The notes: generated by a model not told the origin, from the sequence alone. Shown: positions 1 through 11,326, counted from the stretch's first letter. The stretch: 64,000 bases of DNA from Rhizoclosmatium globosum (GCA_002104985.1 MCGO01000156.1:1-64000), one strand, 5' to 3'. Program-made: numbers and translations.

Positions 1-2665
1 CGGAATGGTGAGGATAAGCGCACTGAGTTTTCCAAAAACACGGAACTCGACGTATTCCAGTAAAATTGCATTGAATTTCAGTAGGCTTTCCGGAAGGAAA
101 TCTCCAGTTGGCTGAGAACCGTCCCATACAGAAACAAATTCTGTGGCAAAAACGGCACGAAGCGTTTCACCGGCCTTGGATCGGATGTACGGATCATCAT
201 GGGATGTGTAGTTGACCAGTGAGTAAAGAACTGTGCACAAGTCATCCAAAGGAAGGATAGAGTTGTCTTGCTGGAAAATGTAAAATGTAAGCTCAATGAA
301 ATGATAAAGAAACCTTACAGCAATAACGAGAGAAGGACTTTTGGCCCACAACTTGATGGTTCCTATACCAAATCAAAGTGCTCTGCAGTCAAATCATTGA
401 TTGCTTGCATCTTGATAGCCTTCTCCTTCTTTGCATTCTTTCCCGCAAACAAACCCGATTTACCAACTTTCAAATCCAATTCCATTCCCAGCATAGCTTG
501 GGCATTTTTCAAAACGTTTTCTTGGGCCTACAACACCATTCAATTCAATGTTCAAGAAACGGAAACCGACTTACCAAAAACAAGTACGCAATGGAATAGC
601 CAAACTCGAATTCACTCCTCCAATCTCATCCTCGCTGGCCAGCTCATAGCAGGACCGAATCAAAATGACTCGATATACACCAGGAGCAGCGAGCTGAAGA
701 ATCCACTGATTAGAGGTCTCAAACTATGGAAACTATTAAGTTTGAAGATTGCCGTCAGGGCTTCAGTGGGAACACGATAGTCGAGCGTCATTCCACTTTC
801 CGGCAATTGAATGACACCCATACTTCCAGAAGGTCTGGACTCAAGCTTTGAAAAAAGTTTGTCACGCATGTCAAAGTCGACTGGAGCAATGATGGCACGG
901 TAGTAGTCGCTTATAGGACCAGCACCTGGTTTCGCGAGAACGGCAATGAGTTTTAGGAGGTCGACTTGACAGAAGAGTGACACTTCAGCCATGGATCCTT
1001 TAGTACGCATAGCCTTCCTAACAGCTTCGAACCAGTTCTCAGCGCGCTTAGAGAGGTCTGGACTCATTTTCGTGATAGTCCGTTTGTATGGGTTTGTCGC
1101 ATGGTGGACAGGGGTTCCCAAAACTGCCATCAGAGTGGAAACGAACAGGTCTGGGTTCAACGCGAGGAGCATCATTTGCGTAGGCCAGAAAAGGTTACGG
1201 CGACGAGAAGTGACATCATTCAGACTGTTTAAGGTGAGGAAGAAGACTTCCGGAGATCCGTCGACACGACGCTGGTTAAATTGGACATCAATGAACTCGT
1301 GTGGGTGTGTTTCAATCCAGTTCCAAATGGACTTTCGGATTCCAATGGCGGTTAAGTATTGTACTCTCTTTGGCAAGAATTTGAAACACTGGTTCAGTTC
1401 TATTGATGAGGTTATTAGGTTTGTGTGGATGACTGCCTCTAATTCTCTTTCTGTTGATTAAATGCATACTCCTTTGCCGCAAACATATAGAACTATCCAA
1501 ACAAGAATCGCTCCTCTGTCGCTATCACTAAAGGCTCACACTCTCTCTCGCAAGCTCGGTCAAAACGAAAACTTACCAATAAGAAGAGACGGCAGTCTCT
1601 GCAGATCCAAATTCAAACTCCATGAACCTGAGTTCCGCGACATCAAAAGCAATAATCCCCGCACTACTACCAGGTGCCACAAGCCCTGAATCACTGGCCG
1701 CCTCCATGGAGACAGAACTCGTACAAGTATACAAACGAGCACGAATTTTAGAGAGGACAAGGGACCAATTGGAAGCACTCAAGTAAAAGATGATTTTACC
1801 AGCCTCCTTTTGGAGTTCGAGGTAAATGTCAGGGTAGGCGGGGGTGTGGAAGAGGGAAGGGTTGGGTAGGTATGAGGAAGATTTTGAGTGGGTAAAGAAG
1901 GAGGCGATGCGGGTGTATGAGTTGGAGAGACGTCGCGGTCGTCGACAAAGCCGAGGAGCGGAGAAAGTCAGGGTGTGAGATTGATTCGAGGGTGATTTCT
2001 GAGAGGTAGGTGAGGAAGATTGTAGAAAGGTGCGACAGAGGTAGTTTGCGAGGGATTCGTCCGAGGGCGGTGGATTAGTGAGGTGGGTTTGGATTCTGTT
2101 GTGATTGATCAGGGACATCGTCTTCGTCATCGTCGATTGAAATGTCGAGAGTTGAAGCTGGCTGCTTTCCTCTTGTTTCTCTGTATAGTTTCCAGTAGTA
2201 GGCAAGACAGTTTGCAATAAGACGCAGGACAAATAGCTGAAGTGGAGGTTATTGATTGCGGTAGGATCCGATTCCACGTCCGTATCCGTGTCCTTTGAGG
2301 AGTGAAACTAGTGGTATGAATTACAGCATTAGTTGATAGAGTTAAAGAGAGAGGGAGTGACTGGGGATAGCATAGATAGAGACACAACCAACGAACCAAC
2401 CACCGCAACGCACCTTTGACATCGAGCCAGAACCACCACCACCACCTTCGCCACTCAACAATTGAGACAACGAACCAACAACGTCCCACAATCGCCACGG
2501 ACACAATTCAACAAGAGCCTTTGCCGTCTTTGAAAAGAAACATCGCCTTCGAGAAGCGCCAACGACGATCCACTCGTCGACGGAAGACGCTGCGACAACG
2601 ATTCAACCAACGAAAGAAGAAGTCGGACATCGGAACTGGACTTGGTTGCCCGGGCCGGCGCCGGA
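1..2665 (-). CDS. Neurofibromin/Ira-type Ras GTPase-activating protein, N-terminal part (gene runs off left edge)
   Basis: Negative regulator of Ras; the GAP domain itself would lie beyond the left edge, so only the N-terminal armadillo-like region is visible. Read on the minus strand, exons carry IIFYLSASNWSLVLSKIRARL-like (about 1740-1800), FKFLPKRVQYL then SIWNWIETHPHEF (about 1300-1385) and LFWPTQMMLLALNPDLF (about 1150-1200), which match the order and spacing of the human NF1 N-terminus (FSLSCNNFNAVFSRIS, FWNWVENYPDEF, WPLQIILLILCPEII). The exon ending at 1577 has donor GTAAGT (1571-1576). Further exons are readable at about 560-700, 370-530 and 1-265, with acceptors CAG/TAG. An upstream exon (about 2420-2660) reads like the Ira-family start (LLLSLVESLSQRLPSTSG), but continuing from there to VELCPWRLWDVVGSLSQLL needs a one-base frame change near 2535. 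The start codon is unresolved. Family call firm, exon ends approximate. Confidence 0.8.
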
Positions 2666-2767
2666 TCCAGGTCAGAGCCAGAGCCAGGTGTGACATTTCT
2701 TGCGAGAGAGAGAGAGTAAATTGATCAGTCGGAATTGGTTGGTGCACAAGCAAAAACTGTCAATTAA

Positions 2768-4192
2768 ATGTCGCGACTCGCTAAATCACTCGATGTCCAT
2801 CAATTGGCTGCGAGAAACTCTCTCAATGCCTGGCTGACTCCCTCGTGGCTGCCCGCTTGAATCTTCCTAAACACTCATCCTACCACTCCGGACATACACC
2901 CAAAGAAGACTTCGCGCTATCTCGTCGGTTCAGTTGGTACTGGGAAAGAGTATGCTGATGGACTCGTTCCATGCTTCCCTCAACAGGCCGTGCAAAAGAC
3001 CTGAACCTGCCTCCACTCTCGCAAAGAATCCACTTTCTCGCTTTCATGTCGAGTATACACTGTAACTATTCTATTAAACATGGTGGAAGATGGCTCTCTA
3101 ACGGTCAAACTCTTGTGCAGCTCAGCTCCATGAAATCAGATCGACATTACCAACGCGCGACCCCTTCCAGGTCCTCGCATCAAATATCATCAAAAAGGCT
3201 CCTGTCCTCTGCCTGGACGAGTTCCAAGTCGTGGACATTGGGGATGCAATGGTTCTGCGCCGCCTCCTTGAAACACTATACTCATTCAACCCACCCTCTG
3301 AATCAACATCACGCAACGAAATACAAACCCACAATTTAGTCTAGTAACAACTTCAAACAAACAAATCCAAGACCTATACGGAAAAGGCCTCAACAGATCT
3401 GTGGTGAAACCGATGCTCTCCTCCTCGAATCGAAATGCGAGACTCTCCACCTAAACCCCGGCCTAGACTACCGCCGCACATCCCAATCCCCACCCTCAAA
3501 AATCCAACCCTTCATCCACCCTCAAACCCCCCACCGAATCCCTCACATCCCTCCGAACCCGCTTCCTCTCAAACTACTTCCAAACCCAAACCCCACCCCT
3601 CTCCCTTCTCCCCAAAATATCCTCCTCCCCAGCTCCCGCACCCTCCCCATCATCCACCAAACCCCCGGAAAATCCCTCCTCCTCCACTTCACATCCCTCT
3701 GCGGAAACGCCGGAACCCTCGGCGGCGCAGACTACATCCACCTATGCAAGACATACCCGACAATCCACATCCTCGGCCCCGTCCCGCGCCTCTCCCGCGA
3801 CGATACAGGACGCTCACGGCGTGAAGGGCGTTGACTTGGGACGGCGGTTTATCAATTTTATTGATGTCGCGTATGACACGCATACGCGGATTTTCGTGGA
3901 ATCGACGCATACGGCGGTGGAGACTTTGGTTGGGCTGCGGCCGCATGACGATGCGCCGGTTACGACGCGGGTTGTGGATGCGGAGACGACGGTGAAGAAG
4001 GAGGGTGGGGCGAGTAGTTCGGGGAGTGCGACGTATGTGGGGATTATGGAGTGGAGTGCGACGGGGTTACAGGATGCGAGTTTGAGTTCGATTGGTGGGG
4101 TTGGGGTGAGTGAGACTGGGTTTGCTGTTGAACGCGCTTTGTCAAGGGTTGTGGAGATGGGGAGGGAAGGTTGGGGACGTGCTTTAGAATGA
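2768..4192 (+). pseudogene. AFG1/LACE1-type mitochondrial AAA-like ATPase, frame-disrupted
   Basis: Family members are mitochondrial inner-membrane ATPases linked to turnover of nuclear- and mtDNA-encoded complex IV subunits. Recognisable blocks occur in the right order: Walker A region YLVGSVGTGK (about 2920-2948), RIHFLAFMSSIH (about 3025-3060), Walker B-like LCLDEFQVVDIGDAM (about 3206-3250), VTTSNKQIQDLYGKGLNR (about 3340-3395), LHLNPGLDYRR (about 3445-3478), and GRRFINFIDVAYDTHTRIFVES (about 3840-3905). A good GT-AG intron (about 3062-3120) joins two of them. The blocks nevertheless lie in different frames that no other intron joins: breaks occur right after Walker A (near 2950), between 2960 and 3025, near 3300-3340 (in-frame TAG), near 3395, and near 3825. 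No continuous product can be read. Either a decayed gene or a locally very poor assembly. Head-to-head with the RasGAP gene. Confidence 0.72.
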
Positions 4193-4840
4193 AATCCACG
4201 GACTATGTATGCCATTTAGGAGGGTTGTGATGATGGAGAGAGTCAATTTGGATAAAACAGATGTTCATAATTCCAATGTTTGTTTGAGGCTTTTTACAGC
4301 ATTACGAACGGCTTGTTTATGCCATTAAGAAGAAGGAAAACTTGTGCTCAACCGTTAAGGAGAAAAGATAGATATTCTGCGAGAAGAACGCAATTTATTC
4401 AAACTAATGAATGTAGATACAAACTTAGATAAATTTCGAAGCATCAACAAACAAATTGTCAGAAAATCGTGTTCCAAACAAACAACCAGTCCGTTCGGTC
4501 GAGGTAGCAGCGTGCCCCTTCCCATGCCCCTCTCCTTCAACAACCTGACAACACTGATAATTGTACGTTCGATAACATGTATTCATCCACAAAAAGTCGC
4601 GCTTTTCTAACATTTGAATGCAGACCAAACAAATCATCGCCCCAGTCTCTGACATACCAACGACCACCCAGCTCCACTCTCTGTTCTCAGTGTTCTTCTG
4701 GCTTCCTAGTCCATGGCTCTCTGATCTTCTGTCTTCTGGTTCACCGGTCCACTGGTCTCATAGTTCAAGTTCCACATTCTGGTCGTCTGGTCCACTGGTT
4801 ATGCGTCATGGGAAATCTCTCTTGATTGGATGCACGTTGG

Positions 4841-4898
4841 TACAATACAAGCCCTGGATAAGACCCAGGGCCTATGGCAATGGTAGGGTCAGAGTCGT
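4841..4898 (+). repeat. Diverged partial copy of hairpin-bearing repeat
   Basis: A shorter, diverged copy of the core of the repeat found at 5091 and 5290. It keeps the perfect 7-bp inverted repeat GCCCTGG / CCAGGGC (4851-4857 and 4865-4871) around the 7-nt loop ATAAGAC, followed by CTATGGCAATGG. Conservation of the hairpin core in the most diverged copy suggests that this part is older than the local duplication, or is constrained. Confidence 0.75.
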
Positions 4899-5090
4899 GT
4901 TGTTTCCTTCAGAACCTTGTCAGGATTGAGCTACTGTGACGTTCAAGTATTCCAGTTCTACTCCATTGGTCCAACTATCTTCTAGCTCAAGAATCAAGGT
5001 CTGCATGCTCCACTGGTCCACTGGTCACAAGTATTCCATTCCAGTATTTGTTTATTTATCCATTCCTTTTTTCTTCTTTGGTATATTTTT

Positions 5091-5256
5091 GCTGTCTGTT
5101 GGACTGAGATTGGTGACAACGCAAGCCCTGGATAAGACCCAGGGCCTATGGCAATGGCAGGGTCAGCGTCGCGTTTTGTCCGATACAGTTGGGATTTCAT
5201 CTCCTTGCAACTTGATGGTGCTTCTTTCTGCCTGTTCTTTCTTGGCACCTTTTCCT
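5091..5256 (+). repeat. Tandem repeat copy A (199-bp period)
   Basis: First of two nearly identical direct copies, starting GCTGTCTGTTGGACTGAGAT. It shares about 165 bp with the copy at 5290 and shows only a handful of differences by eye (for example ATTTCATC versus ATTACATC, GGCACC versus GGTGCC). It contains the same hairpin (5125-5131 with 5139-5145). Both flanks are T/C-rich. No protein family is recognised in it, so it is treated as non-coding. Confidence 0.85.
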
Positions 5257-5289
5257 TTCTTCTTTTATACTTCTTCCTCTATACCTTTT

Positions 5290-5455
5290 GCTGTCTGTTG
5301 GACTGAGATTGGTGACAACGCAAGCCCTGGATAAGACCCAGGGCCTATGGCAATGGCAGGGTCAGCGTCGCGTTTTGTCCGATACAGTTGGGATTACATC
5401 TCCTTGCAACTTGATGGTGCTTCTTTCTGCCTGTTCTTTCTTGGTGCCTTTTTTC
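5290..5455 (+). repeat. Tandem repeat copy B (199-bp period)
   Basis: Second copy, offset by 199 bp from the copy at 5091, with the hairpin at 5324-5330 and 5338-5344. The high identity of copies A and B, compared with the diverged core at 4841, implies a recent local duplication of one unit. Confidence 0.85.
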
Positions 5456-5902
5456 TTCTATATACTTTAACTGATAATAAATTCCATAAGATTATAATCA
5501 ATTCACTTGTATTTAAGTTGTAAGATTTTGTTGCAAGGAATAGTAAAGAGTATGACTGGAAGCTTAAATAATCTGTCGAAAGAAATTAGTATGAACTTGA
5601 CACGGACGGTAGTGAGTTATTTATCGTAATGAGACGACAAATCGTGTTGAACGTTGGAAAGAGGCAATTGTTGAGACTCAAGAAACTTGGGATGAATTGA
5701 AAATGACGTGAAAATACAGAAAGTCTCACTGCCTTTATGTCCCGCATTAGATTGATTGTTCGGGGGCTAGTTTCGTAGAATTTTGAGCATAGTCCGCAGG
5801 TATGCTTTCATATGAAGTGGTCCTCGAAGTTGTCAAAGAAGAGGGATATATTTGTGAGAAACAACGATAAATATGATAATAACTGAAGATTTTCAAGCCA
5901 AA

Positions 5903-6893
5903 TCAGCCCTTCGGTTGTAGATTGAGTCCCTTCTTCACCAACCCCAGCAAATCCCGTCGAAAGAACAGAGTCACCCCCGGTGTCATCAATACATCAAATG
6001 CAGCAAACATGGTAGCGACATGATACCAAATTTCACTTGCGTCTGGATCAACCCATTCCACAGCATACCAATAGAACTGGTATGGCAAATAACAGATGAC
6101 AATCCCCGCACTCATGAGCACACATCCAAATAATACTTTCTGTTGAAGACGATGTTTTTGCTGTTTCTCGACTTCATCATGAGAGTCGATTGTAATTGGG
6201 GATGGCGGTCGTTTCCTGACTTTGTTTTGATTGACTCCTCCCTTGTCACCGGAGCCAACGACGTATTATTGAGCAAGTCTTGAACATGCCAGTATGTTTT
6301 CGCATAACATATGAAAATCCCAATACAGCATAGTATGTAGTATACAGTCATTAATGACCTCCAAGCGAGGTACAAGACCGGGTCCGACGATTGTTTCGGC
6401 GTCAGAGCATATACTTCCGTCTATAAAACAGGTATAGTGAGTAATCCCGGGACCAAGGTGATGTATTTAAGACGCACCGAACTGGCAACAAAGGTCACAA
6501 AGCCCATAGCCACACAGCCCATGATGCTGTACACACTGCCATACACCCAACTCGGAATCGTACGATCTTCCACAACTGTATAGTACCGCTCAAGCGCAAG
6601 CTGCAGCGTCACCCCAAGCATCAAGGTCAACAGAACGTCTCCCCCATTGAAAGCACCCGGTCCCCGAGGATTGAAGTGTTGGCGAGTTGGAAGAGCAGTT
6701 TCGTGGAGTTGTAGATGGCCCACAGGAAGCATACACCGAGCAGTGTTATGATAGTTGTGAGGTGAGGCGTGTGTTTTAGAGGTGCTCCAAATGCAATGAG
6801 GACGACGAGGACGCTGCCGTTTACTATTATGCCAAGCAACCATATTATGACTTTCGCTATTCGTATGCCATATGTTATTTGGCTGGAGAGCAT
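5903..6893 (-). CDS. Rhodopsin-like seven-transmembrane receptor
   Basis: Seven hydrophobic segments can be read. TM1-TM2 are in the exon starting at ATG 6893 (IIWLLGIIVNGSVLVVLIAF; TIITLLGVCFLWAIY). TM3 ends LQLALERYYTVVEDR, resembling the E/DRY motif. TM5 is LMTVYYILCCIGIFICYAK. TM6 reads KVLFGCVLMSAGIVICYLPY, resembling CWxPY. TM7 ends TPGVTLFFRRDLL, resembling NPxxY-F(R). These hallmarks favour a class-A (rhodopsin-family) G-protein-coupled receptor; the ligand is unknown. One clear 57-nt intron (GTGCGT...TTATAG) lies near 6420-6480. Two frame slips must be bridged: one at the C5 run 6641-6645 (G5 on the coding strand) and one near 6180-6260, in the third intracellular loop. It is therefore either an active gene with sequence errors or a recently damaged one. 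Divergent from the FPP synthase gene. Confidence 0.68.
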
Positions 6894-7289
6894 GGTTTGG
6901 GTGACGATCTTCGATTTGGGTTGGTGGTGATTGGATTGATTGATTTTGTTACAGGGGACATGCTTTCTTGCACCTCTTACTAATTGTATAACAGTTGCTT
7001 CCTGTCATATTGCTGAAACGTCTGACTAGTATAATTTACACAATTAACTTTGATTGTTATTTCAGGAATCAACAAGCGAAGTTTTGCTTATTCGTTTGCA
7101 TCGTCTCGTCAAGCTTATTTATAAGCTTTTGACCAAATTATTGCATCCATGGTATTGACTATGACCAATTTAAAGTTGAAAATACTGTGAAAATACTAAA
7201 GGAATCGTCATCATCCAGCTCCCGTTTATCCAGAAGTATAATTTAAGGAATTCAAGAATATTCAATTAATGCTCCTTCCTATATCAAAA
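6894..7289. other. Divergent promoter interval
   Basis: About 400 bp between the outward-facing 7TM receptor and farnesyl diphosphate synthase genes. AT-rich, with an ATTTATAAGC TATA-like stretch near 7108. No conserved coding sequence is seen. Confidence 0.5.
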
Positions 7290-8899
7290 ATGGCAGTGCT
7301 GTCAACTGGAAGCGGTCACAACGCATCGTACGATTTGAGCTATCCAAAAAAATCCAAGCGTGCAACCACAAAACCAAACCAACCTCACAACACTTCGCCA
7401 AAGATGATGAGATCCGGAACCAAGCGTACATCAGACAACCATGCTACTACCTCCCCAAAGAAGGTCAAGGTCGGTACCGCAGCTGAAGGCTACGACGAGA
7501 AGAAGCACTTTGAAGCGACATACGAGACGCTTGCAAAGGAGCTCCTTGAGGATATGAAGACTTACCGTCTTCCAGCGAATGGATTGGCGTGGGTTGAGAA
7601 GGTGTGTTTGGGTTTTGGTGATGAAGGAAGAGAGTTTGTGTGTGGGTACTGACAGCTTTCTTATTGGCAGATGCTTAACTACACCATCCCTGGAGGTGAG
7701 TCATTGCATTCGATGATCGGTTCTGTGCAGATGATCTGATCTTCTGTTTCTCTTGCTCGTCAATAGGAAAGATGAACCGTGGATTGACTGTTGTTTCATC
7801 CCTCAAGTCTCTCAAGAAGAGAGACCTCACTGAAGAGGAACTCTTGCACGCCGAAGTGTTGGGATGGTGTGTCGAATTGGTACGTTCCCGGTCTTTCCGA
7901 GTGCGTTGATGGTGGTTGGGTTCTGACGTATTGTTGTAATTCAGCTCCAAGCTTTCTTCCTTATCTCCGACGATATCATGGACTCTTCTGTTACTCGTCG
8001 TGGAGCTCCATGTTGGTACAGAGCCGAAGGTGTTGGCATGATCGCCATCAACGATGCTTTCATTGTTGAGGCTACTATTTACAGGCTCATCAAGAAGTAC
8101 TTCCGCGGACACGCTTTCTACGCCGATTTGTTGGACTTGATGCACGAGGTACGTTTTTATCACAAGTGTGAAATCTTGCAGTACCTGATGCCTGGATTTA
8201 GGTTACTTACCAAACTGAGCTTGGTCAACTTATGGATTTGATCACTGCCCCAGAAGACAACGTCGACTTGACTCGTTTCTCTATTGAGAAGTACAAGTAC
8301 ATTGTTGAGTTCAAGACTGCCTACTACTCCTTCTACCTTCCAGTTGCTCTTGCGATGATGTTGCACGGAATTCCAGCTGACAGCGACTCTTACAAGCAGG
8401 CTTTGCGTGTCTTGTTGCCTTTGGGAGAGTACTTCCAGGCTCAGGATGATTACTTGGACTGCTTCGGTCAGTGTTTTTGTGTGATTGCATTTCTCTGCCA
8501 ATCTAATGCTCTTTCAAAACAGGTTCCCCTGAAGTTATTGGAAAGATTGGTACTGACATTGAGGACAACAAGTGTTCTTGGTTGGTGAACCAAGCCCTCC
8601 CACTCTGCAATGCCGAGCAGAGAAAGAAGCTTGACGAGAACTACGGTCAGCGAAAGCCTGAAAACGTTGCTGTTGTTAAGCAAGTTTACGCTGAGTTGGA
8701 TTTGGAGGGACTTTACAGAAACTACGAGGAGGAGTCACACGCCAAAGTGATGAAGCTCATTGAGGAGATTGACGAGAAGGTGCTGCCACGGGATATGTTT
8801 GTTACCTTTGTCAAGAGAGTGTACAAGGTTAGTTTGTTTTCTTTGATGAGGTGCACGCCGAATTGGCTAACGACCATCTTGCAACAGCGCAACAAGTAA
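7290..8899 (+). CDS. Farnesyl diphosphate synthase
   Basis: Condenses DMAPP/GPP with IPP to farnesyl diphosphate, the precursor of sterols, dolichol, ubiquinone side chains and prenyl groups. Both aspartate-rich motifs are present: DDIMD (about 7970-7984, followed by [13 protein letters not shown]) and DDYLD (about 8446-8460). Seven exons give about 410 residues. Introns begin at 7602, about 7697, 7880, 8150, 8466 and 8827, all GT-AG. The last exon encodes only RNK and the stop. The family is usually about 350 residues; the surplus is an N-terminal extension of about 60-70 residues, Lys/Ser/Thr-rich, with a basic SPKKVKVG stretch. ATG 7290 is preferred; an in-frame ATG at 7269 would add seven residues. 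Neighbour on the left is divergent. High confidence. Confidence 0.95.
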
Positions 8900-9014
8900 A
8901 CACAAGGATGGTTTAGTTCTAGAGTAGTTATTGTCTGTGCGTACCACAGTATGTTTTAAAGCAATAAAGTGTTCTTGTTTCTTTGAAATTTGAACCAACT
9001 AGTTCGGACTTCGA

Positions 9015-11326
9015 TGACGACTTCTGCCGCGGCCCCGCCACCAACGACCGGCGCCTCAGACGGACCCCGGGCATTGATTGAGGTGAGACCAGAGACGTGT
9101 TTTTTCGGAGAGAGACGAGGCGGGGCACTAAACACTTCGTTTGTTCTTTGTCACTGAAAAACAGATTCAACTGGCCGAGGAACTGGCAAAGTACGTGCAA
9201 AGTGGTGCATTGGATTGGATTGGATTGTATTAGATTGTATTGAGATGGGACTGGATTAGAGTGGATTAGAGTGGAGTGCATCGAGTTGGGACTGGACAAC
9301 TAACTCGTTCAACCAAATCAACTTCAGCGACGACGTCCTTCTCACGTGCGTTCTTGTTCTTCTTCGATTGGGAAACAGACCTCTCAGCGTCGAACAACTC
9401 GTCTTTGCCGCGAGCGAACTCGGTCTGATGAAGTATGTTCGCCCCTGTCTCTCACTCACTCTCGCTCTCAACGTCAACGTCAACGCTAACCAATTCAATC
9501 AATCCTCAGAATCGAATTCCGCGAAATGACCGTCTATTCTAAACTGAACATCTACTTGCGCTCTTGTAAACTCCTCAGAAAGGATCCCATCTTTAGACGC
9601 GTTGTTGTCAAGTGAGCTGCCAACATTCTCAAACAACGTGTCTGATGCTAACCCATTACATAGCAAAACACGCAACCATTATTATCTCTCAAACATCAAT
9701 CTTCCAGCTACCGTTGACTGGATTAGTCCACCACCACCTTCTATCCTAACTTACGCCGAACGTGACGCTCTCAGAACTTCGACAAAAGCCAACTCTGCCG
9801 CCACCGCAGTCTCCAAAAAGAAGCCAACGTTATCCGCAGATATTCAGAGCCTCAACAAAGCCGACAAGAAGCGCCTAATCTTTGGATTGCCGTCTTCATC
9901 TGGCTCAACGTCCACAACGCAAGCCTCCATTCCTGATTCTCGTTGGACGACGTCCCGAAAATCTCGTGGAGCAGCGACGGACGATGACGAGATGGATTGG
10001 AAAGACGCTTCAAGTACCAGCAAATCACGCACCCCTAGACATTCCAAAAAACGTCACCGTACTTCTTTTGGGCCTTGTAATCCAGATGGCCTGCGTCCCG
10101 AGCTGAAATGCATTCCTCCCTACCAAGACCTTTTATTGAGTGACAAACTCCCGTTTGTACCTTCAGCTGCGTCGCCAACGACAAACGCGCTTCTACTTCC
10201 GCCACAAACATACTACTTTGTACAAAATGAGCGCTGCATGAACAAGCCAAAGTTTGGCGGTGAAATACGATGCAGAAGTTGTATTTGGAAACATCGTGAA
10301 CGACTTCCGTACTGTTTCTTTGTTGGATTTCGGGCGTTCAGAGTCCGGTTTGATGATGAACTAAATGGTGGAGGTGATGTTCAAAAAACTGAGGAAACTA
10401 CTTCTATGGATGTTGATGTAGATGGTGTAGTGAAATCGGACAGGACTATTGGTGGAAACCCAGTCACGTTTGATCCGGCAGACAAGTATCGCATAATCAG
10501 TGACGTTCCTGCTGAGAACCTTGTGTATGGTCCTTTCTTTATACCAGATGGTCGAGACGTTGGTGTTCCTGTGGCTGTCACTGTTAAACAAGTTTGCGCA
10601 GTTACGGCGGGGACGACCAGGGCCGAATTATTGGAGAAGTGTGGGCTTACTGAGGATGGCTTCGTTGTAACCGAAGACCGGCAGGAAGTCCCTGCAGTCG
10701 GCAATCTTGTCCAGCCTATTTCTGAAGTTCGAACTGCAAGCAAAGCTGAAGAAGATGATGCTATCGCGGAAGTAGCTTCTGCTATGATGCATATCAACCA
10801 GGTTGATGACGTGCCTCAAAACCCAGAATCAGTTATCGTTGATATTGTACAGCCTAATGTTGCTCAACATGCTGAAACAATTGTGAATGATGTCAAAGAG
10901 TCCAACTTTGCTCGACAAATTGAACCAGTTGCGGTTGATGTCGACGAGCCTGCTTCAGCGCAATGTGATGAGACAATTTTGGTTGAGGTGCCTATTCCTG
11001 AGGCCACGATGGTTGATATTGAAGAGCCTACGCTTAAGCAAACGAAGACAGTTGTTGAGGAGCCAATGCCTGAGCCAATTGTGGTTCATACTGAGACGTC
11101 CACTCTTGGTCAGCAAATACCCAAAAATCAAGACTTAGTGGCGGCTATTATTGATAAGCCTGGAGTTCAACACGAAGCAACAGCCCCATTGGCTCCGATT
11201 GCAGTCAACTCTACCACCAACAAAGTCGAAACTGTCAGCCCAACAAAATCAAGTCCCATTACTAAAATCCCGCAACCTCGCCGAAAAAGAGAAGATCATC
11301 AGTCAGTCGCAGACAAATTGATGTGA
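9015..11326 (+). CDS. Protein with unrecognised Cys-rich module, first copy (5' part of a probable two-module gene)
   Basis: Starts at ATG 9015 (MTTSAAAPPPTT). Several small exons (acceptors near 9164, 9330, 9510 and 9663) give an N-terminal helical domain reading LLTCVLVLLRLGNRPLSVEQ and SKLNIYLRSCKLLRKDPIFR, compatible with a winged-helix fold such as HARE-HTH (inference). A basic stretch SRTPRHSKKRHR precedes a module at about 10090-10560: QNERC, then CRSCIWKHRERLPYCFFVGF-RAF, then DVPAENLVYGPFFIPDGRDV. The rest (10570-11320) is an acidic, Val/Glu/Pro-rich linker. I do not recognise the module. The frame ends at 11326, but the next frame continues at once with a second copy of the module and has no start codon of its own. 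A one-base slip at the A5 run 11284-11288 would fuse them. Confidence 0.68.

Larger units (their letters stand above)
4193..5902. other. Long gene-free interval with tandem repeats
   Basis: About 1.7 kb without a supportable gene between the AFG1-like locus and the 7TM receptor. The first part is ordinary AT-rich sequence. The stretch 4680-5040 is scattered with variants of a short GGTCCACTGGT motif (for example near 4747, 4791 and 5012). The stretch 4841-5455 holds the repeat copies listed separately. The remainder (5470-5900) is AT-rich, with no conserved protein segment on either strand. Confidence 0.7.

Noticed and set aside
3689..4215. Minus-strand frames over the AFG1 locus
   Set aside because: The plus strand carries recognisable AFG1 blocks there; the opposite frames are composition shadows of a C-rich coding strand.
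4936..5470. Open frames running through the 199-bp repeats
   Set aside because: The frame is open only because the repeat lacks stops there. No start context, family match or codon bias supports a protein, and the same peptide simply repeats.
9190..9290. Array of GGATT/AGATT-like pentamers
   Set aside because: It lies in an intron of the Cys-module gene and is a simple low-complexity tract; telomere-like or CRISPR-like organisation is absent.
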